Part shown: piece by piece, positions 9,214-17,821 of the stretch
Position numbering within the stretch: position 1 is the first letter of the stretch
Layout of the letters: each line of letters begins with the position of its first letter
Assembly (NCBI RefSeq): GCF_016863295.1
Contig: NZ_BOOP01000024.1
Span: 1-59,297 of the forward strand
From: Planotetraspora phitsanulokensis
GTDB taxonomy: Bacteria; Actinomycetota; Actinomycetes; Streptosporangiales; Streptosporangiaceae
Reading direction: 5' to 3'
Length of the DNA stretch: 59,297 bases
Notes under the pieces: generated by a model
Database searches by the model: none
Told to the model about the DNA's origin: nothing
The model's input: only the letters and a program-made list of their open reading frames with translations
Translations under genes and position numbers: made by a program

Positions 9214-11033
9214 CCCACCGCGTAGCCCTGCGCGCCGCGCGGGTTGGCCGCCGCGTGGAGGAAGCCGCCCGGGGCCGTGTCCCGCGCGACCGCGCTCAGC
9301 CTGCCCAGCGACCACGGGCCCTGCACCTCCACCTGGTGGCCGCGCCGCCGCAACTCGGAGACGAGCGCCGGGTCGGCCCGCTCCTCGATGTGCAGGACAC
9401 CGGGCAGCGAGCCACGCGGGAAGAACGAGCTGGGGAAGTGCTCGGAGTGGAACATGGGGGCGTCGACGGCCTCCTGGAGGCCGAGCCCGCCGTGGACCAC
9501 GGAGAGGAAGAAGCTCAGGCTCCACTGATCCTGCTGGTCCCCGCCCGGGGTGCCGAACGCCAGCCAGGGTCTGCCGTCCCGCAGGGCGAACGAGGGGGAC
9601 AGGGTGGTGCGCGGCCGGGCGCCGGGGCGTAGCGACGCGGGCAGCCCGTCCTGGAGCCAGAACATCTGGCCCCTCGTGCCCAGGCAGAACCCGAGCGAGG
9701 GGATCGTCGGGGAGCTCTGCAGCCAGCCGCCGCTGGGCGTGGCGGAGACCATGTTGCCGTGCCGGTCCACGACGTCCACGTGGCAGGTGTCGCCCCTGAC
9801 CCGGCCGTCGCCGCTCACGGTCGGCTCGCCCACGGTCGGCTCGCCCACGCCTGCGGTCCGGCGCGTGCGTGACACCCCCGGCGCGTGGCTGACCGTGCCC
9901 GGCCCGGGCAGGTCGGGCAGCCGGGGAGCGCGTCCGTCCGGGGCGCCCGGCCGAAGCCCGTAGGACGCGTCCGCGCCGACCAGCGCGCGCCGCTCCGCGT
10001 TGTACGCCTCGCTCAGCAGTCCGGCCATCGGCACGTCGGAAAAGGCCGGATCCCCGTACCACGCCTCCCGGTCGGCGAAGGCCAGCTTGGCGCTCTCGAT
10101 GACGGTGTGCACGTAGTCCGGGCTGAGGTGGCCCATCCCGCTCAGGTCGAACCCGGACAGCAGCGCGAGCTGCTGCAGGAAGACCGGCCCCTGGCCCCAC
10201 GGTCCCGTCTTGCACACGGTGTGCCCGTGGTAGTCGAAGGTCAGCGGCTCCTCGACGGTGGCCGTCCAGCCGGCGAGGTCGTCGCCGGTGAGCAGGCCGG
10301 AGTGCGGCTCTCCCGAGCTGTCGCGCCAGGCCTTGCCGGCGCTGAACTGCGCGATCTCCTCGGCGACGAAGCCCCGGTACCAGGCGTCCCTGGCCGCGGC
10401 GATCTGCCCCTCGCGCGTGGTGGAGGCGCTTGTAGCCTCGGCCACCAGCCGCCGGTAGGTCGCGGCCAGCACCGGGTTGGTCAGCCGTGAACCCGGCTCC
10501 GGCACCCGGCCGTGCGGCAGCCAGGTGGCGGCCGAGGTCGGCCAGTCCTCGGCGAACAGCCGCTCCACCGTGCCGATCGTCGCCGAGATGCGCTCCACCA
10601 CCGGGACGCCGTGCTCGGCGTAGGAGATGGCGGGCTCGAGGACGTCGGCCAGTGACCACGTGCCCCAGCGCTCCAGCATGAGCATCCACCCGCCGAAGGC
10701 GCCGGGGACGGTCGCGGGCAGCAGCCCGGTCCCCGGCACGACGTCGAGACCGAGGTCGGTGAACCGCTCGATGGTCGCCGCCGCTGGTGCCACACCCTGT
10801 CCGCAGACCACGAAGGGCCGTTGCTCGGCCTCGCTCCACAGCAGGATCGGCACCTCGCCGCCGGGTCCGTTGAGGTGCGGCTCGGCCACCTGGAGGACGA
10901 ACCCCGCCGTCACGGCCGCGTCGAAGGCGTTGCCGCCGCGCTCCAGCACGCTCATCCCGGCCGCCGAGGCCAGCCAGTGCGTGCTCGCCACCATTCCGAA
11001 GTCGCCCGTCAGTTCGGGTCGTGTGGTGAACAC
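9207..11033 (-). CDS. ggt: Gamma-glutamyltransferase / gamma-glutamyl peptide hydrolase
   Basis: 608 residues, full length for the Ntn-hydrolase family that cleaves the gamma-glutamyl bond of glutathione and related peptides. The N-terminal signature is MVASTHWLASAAGMSVLERGGNAFDAAV and the large-subunit pattern HLNGPGGEVP follows. Autoprocessing should occur before the nucleophile Thr at about residue 416 (GDTCHVDVVDRHGNMVSATP). No convincing signal peptide is seen, so it is probably cytoplasmic. It is the last gene of the peptide-importer operon, 24 bp after the ATPase gene, which suggests that imported gamma-glutamyl peptides are hydrolysed inside the cell. A VGEPT tandem duplication occurs just before the processing site. 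Confidence 0.9.
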   Translation of the reverse strand: MFTTRPELTGDFGMVASTHWLASAAGMSVLERGGNAFDAAVTAGFVLQVAEPHLNGPGGEVPILLWSEAEQRPFVVCGQGVAPAAATIERFTDLGLDVVPGTGLLPATVPGAFGGWMLMLERWGTWSLADVLEPAISYAEHGVPVVERISATIGTVERLFAEDWPTSAATWLPHGRVPEPGSRLTNPVLAATYRRLVAEATSASTTREGQIAAARDAWYRGFVAEEIAQFSAGKAWRDSSGEPHSGLLTGDDLAGWTATVEEPLTFDYHGHTVCKTGPWGQGPVFLQQLALLSGFDLSGMGHLSPDYVHTVIESAKLAFADREAWYGDPAFSDVPMAGLLSEAYNAERRALVGADASYGLRPGAPDGRAPRLPDLPGPGTVSHAPGVSRTRRTAGVGEPTVGEPTVSGDGRVRGDTCHVDVVDRHGNMVSATPSGGWLQSSPTIPSLGFCLGTRGQMFWLQDGLPASLRPGARPRTTLSPSFALRDGRPWLAFGTPGGDQQDQWSLSFFLSVVHGGLGLQEAVDAPMFHSEHFPSSFFPRGSLPGVLHIEERADPALVSELRRRGHQVEVQGPWSLGRLSAVARDTAPGGFLHAAANPRGAQGYAVGR

Positions 11034-11057
11034 CCGGTTCCTTCCTTCAGTATTCGA

Positions 11058-12050
11058 TCAGTACTCGATCGTCCGCCCGGGGACGGCCGCGTCGGGCCGG
11101 TGTTCGGGCGTCACCAGGTGACAGGCGGCCGGATGGACGCCGCTCCGGGGGTCGGCCAGTTCCGGCTCGACCGTACGGCACGCGTCGAAGGCCAGCGGGC
11201 AGCGGGTGTGGAATCGGCAGCCCGCCGGAGGGTCGAGCGGGCTCGGGACGTCGCCGCGGAGCACGATCCTGCGGCGCTCGCGCGCCTTCACGGGGTCGGG
11301 CACGGGGGCCGCGGACAGCAGCGCCTGCGTGTACGGATGCCGGGGCTCGGCGAACAGGTCCGCGGTCGGCCCGGTTTCCACGATCCTCCCCAGGTACATG
11401 ACCGCGATCCGGTCGGCCAGGAACTCCACCACCGACAGGTCGTGGGTGATGAACAGGCAGGAGAAGCCCATGTCCCGCTGCAGGTCGGTGATCAGGTTGA
11501 GCACCGAGGCCTGGACCGAGACGTCGAGGGCCGACACCGGCTCGTCGGCCACCACGAGCCTCGGCTCCAGGATCAGCGCCCTGGCCAGGCCCACCCGCTG
11601 CCGTTGGCCGCCGGACAGCTCATGGGGGAGGCGCGTCATCATCTCCGTGCGCAGCCCGACCTTCTCCAGCATCGCGGCGACGCGTCCGTACGCCTCCCGC
11701 CTGCTCGCCAGCTTGTGCCGCAGCAGTGGTTCGCTGACGATCTGTTCGATCGAGAAGCGCGGGTTGAGCGAGGAATAGGGGTCCTGGAACACCATGTGGA
11801 CGTCCCTGCGCAGCGGGCGCATGGCCCGCCGCGACAGGTGGGTGACGTCCCGGCCGCCCAGCGTGATCGTGCCGGAGGTGGGCTCGGTCAGGCGCAGCAC
11901 GCACTTGCCGACGGTGGACTTTCCGCTGCCCGACTCTCCGACCAGGCCGAGCACCTCGCCCTGGCCGATCGTCAGCGACAGCCCGTCCACGGCCCTGACC
12001 TGGCCGTAGTGCTTGACCAGGGAGTCGATCTGCAGGACGGGTTCGGTCAC
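11058..12050 (-). CDS. Oligopeptide ABC transporter ATPase, OppF/DppF type
   Basis: 330 residues from a GTG at 12050 preceded by GGAG; the GTGA overlaps the stop of the preceding gene. Walker A is GESGSGKST, the signature is LSGGQRQRVGLARAL and Walker B is VVADEPVSALDVS. The C-terminal oligo_HPY region has the CxxC-type cysteine cluster (CRFHTRCPLAFDAC) that is associated with an iron-sulfur cluster in the family. A much longer upstream frame exists but would run over the neighbouring coding sequence. It pairs with the next ATPase to power the importer. Confidence 0.93.
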   Translation of the reverse strand: MTEPVLQIDSLVKHYGQVRAVDGLSLTIGQGEVLGLVGESGSGKSTVGKCVLRLTEPTSGTITLGGRDVTHLSRRAMRPLRRDVHMVFQDPYSSLNPRFSIEQIVSEPLLRHKLASRREAYGRVAAMLEKVGLRTEMMTRLPHELSGGQRQRVGLARALILEPRLVVADEPVSALDVSVQASVLNLITDLQRDMGFSCLFITHDLSVVEFLADRIAVMYLGRIVETGPTADLFAEPRHPYTQALLSAAPVPDPVKARERRRIVLRGDVPSPLDPPAGCRFHTRCPLAFDACRTVEPELADPRSGVHPAACHLVTPEHRPDAAVPGRTIEY

Positions 12051-13036
12051 GGCTGTTCTCCGGAGTGCCCAGGGTGGAAGCAGGCGGCGAGGTGCGCCGG
12101 GCCGTGCCGTACGAGCGGGGGCCGGGCCGCGAGGCAGTCGTCCTGCCGCTGCGGACAGCGGGCGTGGAAGGCGCACCCGTCGAGGTCGGCGAGCGGCGAG
12201 GGGACCATCCCGGGGATCTCCGCCAGCCTGCGCCGCCCGGCCGGACCGGTGACGGCGGCGGCGGGCAGGGCCTTCATGAGCCCCAGCGTGTACGGGTGCC
12301 GGGGACGGGCGAACAGTTCCTCGACGGGGGCCTGCTCGGCCGCCCGGCCCGCGTACATGACCACGGCCCGGTCGGCGATGTCGGCGACGACGCCGAGGTC
12401 GTGGGTGATCAGGATGATCGCGGTGCCCAGCCGGTCACGCAGGTCGCGGAAGACGTCGAGCACGCCCGCCTGGATCGTCACGTCGAGGGCGGTGGTCGGC
12501 TCGTCCGCGATCAGCACGCGCGGTGAGCACGCCACCGCGATGGCGATCATCACGCGCTGGCGCATCCCTCCGGATAGCTGGTGCGGGTACTCCTTGATCC
12601 GCTGGGCCGGGGCCGGTATGCCGACGAGTTCGAGCAACTCGGCCGCTCGGTTGCGCGCGGCTGCCCGCGACAGGTTCTCGTGCCTGCGCAGCACCTCGGC
12701 GATCTGGAATCCGACCGTGAACGACGGGTTCAGCGAGGTCATCGGCTCCTGGAAGACGACGGAGACCTCCTTGCCGCGCACCTGGCGCATCAGCGGCTCG
12801 GGCAGGGTGGTGAGCTCGCGGCCGTCGAGCCGGATCGAGCCGGACAGGCGCGTGGTCTGGGGCGGCAGCAACCTCGGCACCGCCATGGCGGTGACCGTCT
12901 TGCCGCAGCCGGACTCCCCGCACAGGGCCAGGATCTCTCCCTCCTCCAGGCTGAACGAGATGCCCTTGACCGCGTGGACGTGGCCGTCCTCGGTGTCGAA
13001 GCCGACGGTCAGGTCGGTGACGTCGAGAAGACTCAC
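12047..13036 (-). CDS. Oligopeptide ABC transporter ATPase, OppD/DppD type
   Basis: 329 residues from a GTG at 13036 overlapping the permease stop by 4 bp. Walker A is GESGCGKT, the signature is LSGGMRQRVMIAIAVA and Walker B is VLIADEPTTALDVT. The Ile-Ala-Ile-Ala run after the signature is typical of the D subunit, whereas the F subunit reads GLARAL. The C-terminal cysteine cluster is CAFHARCPQRQDDC. Together with the 11058 gene it forms the heterodimeric ATPase of the importer. Confidence 0.93.
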   Translation of the reverse strand: MSLLDVTDLTVGFDTEDGHVHAVKGISFSLEEGEILALCGESGCGKTVTAMAVPRLLPPQTTRLSGSIRLDGRELTTLPEPLMRQVRGKEVSVVFQEPMTSLNPSFTVGFQIAEVLRRHENLSRAAARNRAAELLELVGIPAPAQRIKEYPHQLSGGMRQRVMIAIAVACSPRVLIADEPTTALDVTIQAGVLDVFRDLRDRLGTAIILITHDLGVVADIADRAVVMYAGRAAEQAPVEELFARPRHPYTLGLMKALPAAAVTGPAGRRRLAEIPGMVPSPLADLDGCAFHARCPQRQDDCLAARPPLVRHGPAHLAACFHPGHSGEQP

Positions 13037-13920
13037 AGGCCGCTCCTGGGATCGAGGACGTCGCGCAGCCCGTCGCCGAGCAGGTTGAAGCCGAGTGTGG
13101 CCAGCGCGATCAGCACGCCCGGCCAGATCGCCAGCCACGGGGCGACGTCGAGGTACTGCTGCGCGACGGTGAGCATGACGCCCCACGACGGGGTGGGCGG
13201 CTGCACGCCGAGGCCGAGGAAGGACAGCGTGGCCTCACCGATGATCGCCGTCGGGATCGCCACCGTGGCCTGGACGATGAGCGGGCCGGCGCAGTTCGGC
13301 AGGACGTAGCGGAGCAGGATGTGGCCGTCGGCGGCGCCGTCCGCGATCGCCGCCGAGACGTAGTCCATCTCCTTGATCGCCAGCACCTCGCCGCGGGTGA
13401 TCCGGATGACGGCGGGGAGCTGGGCGAAGCCGAGAGCCAGCACGACGCCGGTGAGCGACGGGCCGATGATCGCGGCCAGGCCCACGGCGAACACCAGGAA
13501 CGGGAACGCCAGCGTCACGTCGACCAGCCTCCCGACCACCGGGTCGAGCCAGCGCCGGTAGAAGCCCGCCAGCAGCCCGATCGGGATGCCCGCCGCCATC
13601 GCGAGCAGCGTGGACAGCACGCCCGCCTGGAGCGAGATCCGCGCGCCCGAGGCGATCCGCGCCAGCGCGTCCCGGCCGAGGTCGTCGGTTCCCATCGGGT
13701 GGGCGGCCGACGGCGGCGCGAGTGTGGCCGCGTAGTCCTGGGTGACCGGGTCGCCGGTCACCAGCGGCCCGACCAGGGCGAGGAGGAGGAACCCCGCCAC
13801 GAGCACGAGCCCGGTCATCGGCATCGGGCGGCGGCGGAAGCGCCGCCACAACCGGCGTCGCCGTTCCGCCGAACCCGGCGCGGGGACCGCGCCCACGGAA
13901 ACCGCCATCTGGTCAGCCAT
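13033..13920 (-). CDS. Oligopeptide ABC transporter permease, OppC/DppC type
   Basis: 295 residues. A short cytoplasmic N-terminus leads to a first helix near residues 37-57, a periplasmic segment with the OppC N-domain motif (HPMGTDDLGRDALARIASGARIS), and five further helices. The EAA coupling loop is present around VSAAIADGAADGHILLRYVLPN. Stops and starts overlap both neighbours (8 bp with the B permease, 4 bp with the D ATPase), so stoichiometric expression is expected. Confidence 0.92.
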   Translation of the reverse strand: MADQMAVSVGAVPAPGSAERRRRLWRRFRRRPMPMTGLVLVAGFLLLALVGPLVTGDPVTQDYAATLAPPSAAHPMGTDDLGRDALARIASGARISLQAGVLSTLLAMAAGIPIGLLAGFYRRWLDPVVGRLVDVTLAFPFLVFAVGLAAIIGPSLTGVVLALGFAQLPAVIRITRGEVLAIKEMDYVSAAIADGAADGHILLRYVLPNCAGPLIVQATVAIPTAIIGEATLSFLGLGVQPPTPSWGVMLTVAQQYLDVAPWLAIWPGVLIALATLGFNLLGDGLRDVLDPRSGL

Positions 13921-14872
13921 GGGACGCCCCCGAGAGCCGGATGCGCGGATTGAGCAGGGCGTACGCGATGTCGACCAGCAGGTTGATCACCACGTACGCG
14001 GTCACGGTCACCAGCACCACGGCCTGGATGACCGGGTAGTTCCTGGTCAGCACGGCGTCCACGGTGAGCTTGCCGAAGCCGGGGATCACGAAGATCTGCT
14101 CGGTGACGACCGCTCCGCTGATCAGCGCGCCGAGCTGCAGGCCGAGCACGGTCACGACGGTGGTGAGGCTGTTGCGCAGCGCGTGCACGCCCACCACGGC
14201 GCGTTCCGCCAGGCCCTTGGAACGGGCCGTGCGGATGTAGTCGGCGGACAGGGCGCCCAGCATCGCCGAGCGGGTCTGCCGCATCAGCACGGCCGCGAAG
14301 CCCATGCCGAGGACCAGTGTGGGCAGCACCATGCGCTGCAGGTTTCCCGCCGGGTCCTCGGTGAAGGGGACATAGCCCGAGGCGGGTAGCCAGCGCAGCG
14401 TCACCGAGAACAGCAGGATGGCGAGCAGTCCGAGCCAGAAGTGCGGGACCGACAACCCGGCGAGGCCGAAGCCGGTGGCCAGGTAGTCGGCGAAGCGGCC
14501 GCGCCGTACGGCGGCGACGACGCCCGCGAGCACGCCCACAGTGATCGCCACCACCATGGCGAGCACGGTCAGCTCCAGCGTCACCGGCAACCGCTGGGCC
14601 AGGATCGTCGTGACGGGCAGTTGATCCTGGGTGGACCGGCCCAGGTTGCCGGACAGGGTCTGCCGCAGGTACTCGACGTACTGGACGGGAAGCGGCTGGT
14701 CCAGGCCGTACTCCTCCCGTATTGCCGCGACCAGGGCCGGTGAGGCGTCCTCGCCGGCCATGACCACCGCGGGGTCTCCCGGGAGCGCCCTGACCCCGAG
14801 GAAGATCAGGACGCTGCCCAGAAGCAGCACCATCACCGCGGCGCCGCAGCGCCGCAGAATGAACCAGGTCAT
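13913..14872 (-). CDS. Oligopeptide ABC transporter permease, OppB/DppB type
   Basis: 319 residues with six membrane helices. The N-terminal pattern WFILRRCGAAVMVLLLGSVLIFL and the extracellular stretch LGRSTQDQLPV are characteristic of OppB-like permeases. The EAA loop reads TARSKGLAERAVVGVHALRN. Its ATG overlaps the stop of the binding-protein gene by 4 bp. It forms the membrane channel with the 13033 permease. Confidence 0.92.
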   Translation of the reverse strand: MTWFILRRCGAAVMVLLLGSVLIFLGVRALPGDPAVVMAGEDASPALVAAIREEYGLDQPLPVQYVEYLRQTLSGNLGRSTQDQLPVTTILAQRLPVTLELTVLAMVVAITVGVLAGVVAAVRRGRFADYLATGFGLAGLSVPHFWLGLLAILLFSVTLRWLPASGYVPFTEDPAGNLQRMVLPTLVLGMGFAAVLMRQTRSAMLGALSADYIRTARSKGLAERAVVGVHALRNSLTTVVTVLGLQLGALISGAVVTEQIFVIPGFGKLTVDAVLTRNYPVIQAVVLVTVTAYVVINLLVDIAYALLNPRIRLSGASHG

Positions 14873-16485
14873 TTGGTGGTGAACCCAGCCGTGGTGAAGC
14901 GCGGCAGGCCGTCCTTGAAGTACTGGACGCCCGCGACGTTCTTCTGCATGCCCAGGTAGTACTTGTTGTGGTACAGGTAGATGAATCCGCGCAGGTCAGC
15001 AGCTTTCTGGATGGCCTTCGCGTACAACTCCGCCCGCTCGGCCGTGTCGGTGGCGGCCGCGGCCTGCTTGATCGGGTCGTCGATGCCGGGGTCGGACATG
15101 CCGGGGTAGTTGTTGCTGCCCCCGGTGGTGATGATGTTGGTCAGGTTGCCGTCCGGGTCGACGCGGCCCGACCAGCCGGTGAGCAGCGTGTCGTACTTGC
15201 CCGCCCCGCCCTGCTCCAGGGTGGCGACGAACTCGGCGGTCTCCACCTTGACGTCGAAGCCGACCTCCTTGGCCATCTGCTGGATCACCTGGGCGAGCCG
15301 CTGGTTGGTGGCGTCGTTCGGCGTGGTCAGGGTCACCGGGATCGGCGTCGCCACGCCGGATGCCTGGACGAGCTGCTTGGCCTTGGCCACGTCGCGCGGG
15401 GCGCACTGGAGGCTCGCCGCGCGGTACGGGCTGTCGGCCGGCAGCGGGAAGCAGTCGGACTCGTACAGGCCGTTGTAGACGGTCTTGTTGATCGCGTCAC
15501 GGTCGAGGGAGAGCTCGAACGCCTCGCGGAGCTCCGGGCTCTTGCCGAGCGCGGTGTCCACCGTGCCGTACTTCTCCGTGGAGCCGGCGACGTTGCCGAT
15601 GTTGATGTTGATCCCGAAGTAGCCGAGACCGCCGCCCGACACGACCTTGAGGGCGGGGTCGGACTGCACCCCGGCGACCGTGGTGGTGGCGAGCTGGTCG
15701 CCGACCTGTACGTCCCCCGACCTGAGGTTGGCGGCGCGGACGTTGGGGTCGACGATGATCTTGTAGACGAGCTTGTCGAGCTTGACCTTGGCGGCGTCGT
15801 AGTAGTCGGGCGCGCGCTCCAGCACGATCTCGCTGCCGGAGGTCCGGCCGGCGAACTTGAACGGCCCCACGCACACCGGGTTCGCGCCGAAGGTGTCCCC
15901 CTCGCTGTCCAGCGCCTTGGGCGACATGATCATTCCGGCCCGGTCGGCGAGTTGGGCGGTGAGCGGGGTGGCCGGCCGCGACAGGGTGAGCTTGATCGCG
16001 TCCTCGCCCACCGTGGTCACGTCGGTGACGGCGGCGAGATCGGCCTGCCGGGCGGACTTCTCCCAGGAACGGTGCCGGTCCAGCGACTTCTTGACCGCGG
16101 CCGCGTCCAGCACGGTGCCGTCGTTGAACTTGAGGCCCGTCCGCAGCTTGATCGTCACTTCCTTGCCGTCGTCGGACAGCTGGGGCATGGCGGCGGCGAG
16201 CTGGGGGACCAGCGTGGAGGTCGCGTCGATGTCGTAGAGCTTCTCGCACATGTTGACGAAGACCTCGCGGCCGACGAGCGTCGTTGCGGTGCTCGGGTCG
16301 AGTGCGTCGGGGTCGGCGTTCAGGGCGACGGTGAGCGTGCCACCGCTCTGGACGGTGCGGTTGTCGGCGGTGGCGTCGGCCACGGAGGGGGCGCTGGTGG
16401 GGGCGCCGCCACCGCCGCAGGCCGCGAGGGCCAGGGAGAGGGCGACGAGCGGCACGGTCAATGTCAGGTGGCGCGCGGACTGCAT
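14869..16485 (-). CDS. Peptide/glutathione-type ABC transporter substrate-binding lipoprotein (SBP_bac_5)
   Basis: 538 residues, normal length for cluster-C binding proteins. The signal peptide ends in lipobox LALAAC (lipidated Cys at about residue 23). Family landmarks include the early strand GGTLTVALNADPDALDP and the region LKFNDGTVLDAAAVKKSLDR. An AGGAGG-like ribosome site lies just before the ATG at 16485. First gene of the six-gene operon 16485-9207. The terminal ggt gene suggests gamma-glutamyl peptides or glutathione as cargo, an inference from context; nickel or other peptides are alternatives for this fold. Confidence 0.9.
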   Translation of the reverse strand: MQSARHLTLTVPLVALSLALAACGGGGAPTSAPSVADATADNRTVQSGGTLTVALNADPDALDPSTATTLVGREVFVNMCEKLYDIDATSTLVPQLAAAMPQLSDDGKEVTIKLRTGLKFNDGTVLDAAAVKKSLDRHRSWEKSARQADLAAVTDVTTVGEDAIKLTLSRPATPLTAQLADRAGMIMSPKALDSEGDTFGANPVCVGPFKFAGRTSGSEIVLERAPDYYDAAKVKLDKLVYKIIVDPNVRAANLRSGDVQVGDQLATTTVAGVQSDPALKVVSGGGLGYFGININIGNVAGSTEKYGTVDTALGKSPELREAFELSLDRDAINKTVYNGLYESDCFPLPADSPYRAASLQCAPRDVAKAKQLVQASGVATPIPVTLTTPNDATNQRLAQVIQQMAKEVGFDVKVETAEFVATLEQGGAGKYDTLLTGWSGRVDPDGNLTNIITTGGSNNYPGMSDPGIDDPIKQAAAATDTAERAELYAKAIQKAADLRGFIYLYHNKYYLGMQKNVAGVQYFKDGLPRFTTAGFTTK

Positions 16486-16502
16486 CCGTTCCTCCTGGAA
16501 GA

Positions 16503-16516
16503 TTCTTGTGCAAGAA
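16503..16516. promoter_or_regulatory. Palindrome TTCTTG-TG-CAAGAA in the leader of the importer operon
   Basis: A perfect 6-2-6 palindrome lies 17 bp upstream of the binding-protein start. At this position it would cover the ribosome site or early transcribed region of the operon, consistent with a repressor operator. No regulator gene adjoins the operon. Confidence 0.4.
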
Positions 16517-16669
16517 CGTATACAGGGTCCGGTATTTCGTATTCGTTACATTTTCGTGGAGTTTTCTGACCCATGCAGTTATGTCAGGCTCTGATTCCCC
16601 TCGAGTCACAGGGCGGAAGCCGTCCCGGCTGCGCTCGAAACGCCGCCCTGTTTACTCCCCGGTGTTAAC

Positions 16670-16707
16670 GTGTGACCGATTTGTCTTGTTAATTGGAGGG
16701 GTCACAC
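16670..16707 (+). promoter_or_regulatory. Inverted repeat GTGTGACC/GGTCACAC enclosing the GGAGGGG of the methyltransferase gene
   Basis: GTGTGACC (16670-16677) is perfectly complementary to GGTCACAC (16700-16707). The right arm begins inside the Shine-Dalgarno-like GGAGGGG (16695-16701). As RNA this folds into a hairpin that partly buries that site; as DNA it could be an operator. A second repeat, CAGGGCGG/CCGCCCTG (16609-16616/16643-16650), lies upstream. Confidence 0.4.
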
Positions 16708-16717
16708 AGGACGCGAG

Positions 16718-17797
16718 GTGACGACCGTGGTGGACGTCGAGAAGCTTGATCAGGGCCGGGTCGAGGAGTTCCTGGGGCGGGTGGCCGTCGACAGCGCCGC
16801 CGCGTTCGCGGGGCTGTCCACCTCGATCGGCGCCCGGCTGGGTCTGTACAAGGCGCTGGCCGGGGCCGGATGGCTCACGTCGGAGCGGCTGGCCGGGCGC
16901 ACCGGCCTCAACGAGCGGTACGTACGGGAGTGGCTGGCCGTCCAGGTGGCCGGCGAATACGTGCTCTACGACGCCGAGACGGGCGCCTACCTGCTGCCGG
17001 ACGAGTACGCCGCCGTCCTGGCGGACCCGGACTCACCCACGTACATGATCGGCGCCTTCACGATGCTCAAGCCGCTGTACGCCACCGAGGACGCCCTGGT
17101 GGACGCCTACCGTACGGGCGAGGGCGTGGGCTGGGAGGAGCACGGGCCCGAACTGTACGAGGGGGTCGCCGCGTTCTTCCTCCCCGGCTATTCGGCGATG
17201 CTGGTGCAGGAGTGGCTGCCCGCCCTGGACGGCGTCGTGGAGAAGCTGGAACGGGGCGCGTCGGTCGCCGACGTCGGATGCGGCTTCGGCCACTCCACCC
17301 TGCTGATGGCACAGGCGTTCCCGAACTCCCGCTTTCGCGGCTTCGACTTCCACACCCCCTCGATCGAGGCCGCCCGCCGGGAGGCGCGGGAGCGCGGCCT
17401 GAGCGATCGGGTGACGTTCGACCTGGCCGCGGCTCAGGACTTCCCTGGCGAGGGCTACGACCTGATCACCTATTTCGACTGCCTGCACGACCTCGGCGAC
17501 CCGGGAGCGGCCTTCCGCCAGGCCGAGCGGACGCTGGCCGAGGACGGCGCCTGCATGGTCGTCGAGCCGAACGCCCCGGCCGATCCCGCGGGGCTGATCA
17601 ATCCGATCGGCCGGTCCTTCGCGTCCGCGTCCGCCGTGCTCTGCCTGCCCGGCGCGATTGCACAGAACGGCCCCCAGGCGCTCGGCAACCACGCGGGGGA
17701 GGAGGCCCTGCGGACCCTCGCCGCGGAGGCGGGACTGCGCACGTGGAAGACGGCCGCGGAAACCCTCACCAATCGCATCTACGACGTCAGGCGATGA
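16718..17797 (+). CDS. Class I SAM-dependent methyltransferase with N-terminal winged-helix domain
   Basis: 359 residues. The N-terminal third (about 25-100) is a winged-helix module of the kind used by O-methyltransferases for dimerisation (LAGRTGLNERYVREWLAVQV). The C-terminal Rossmann domain has the SAM-binding motif VADVGCGFGHS, the acidic loop FRGFDFH, and the post-motif ITYFDCLHDLGDP. The GTG at 16718 is taken as start; GTGs at 16727 and 16730 are equally possible. The substrate is unknown: homologues are annotated only as generic methyltransferases, and no biosynthetic cluster is visible around it. Confidence 0.82.
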   Translation: MTTVVDVEKLDQGRVEEFLGRVAVDSAAAFAGLSTSIGARLGLYKALAGAGWLTSERLAGRTGLNERYVREWLAVQVAGEYVLYDAETGAYLLPDEYAAVLADPDSPTYMIGAFTMLKPLYATEDALVDAYRTGEGVGWEEHGPELYEGVAAFFLPGYSAMLVQEWLPALDGVVEKLERGASVADVGCGFGHSTLLMAQAFPNSRFRGFDFHTPSIEAARREARERGLSDRVTFDLAAAQDFPGEGYDLITYFDCLHDLGDPGAAFRQAERTLAEDGACMVVEPNAPADPAGLINPIGRSFASASAVLCLPGAIAQNGPQALGNHAGEEALRTLAAEAGLRTWKTAAETLTNRIYDVRR

Positions 17798-17821
17798 CGC
17801 CGACCGAGAGCGATGACGCCC

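Noticed and set aside
9829-9860. Tandem duplication in ggt as a possible frameshift or assembly error
   Set aside because: The duplication is in frame, encodes VGEPT twice in a loop before the processing site and leaves both subunits intact.
15497-16609. 370-codon minus-strand frame starting upstream of the peptide-binding protein
   Set aside because: It is an Arg/Pro-rich frame-shifted shadow of the binding-protein gene; the true frame has signal peptide, lipobox and family landmarks.
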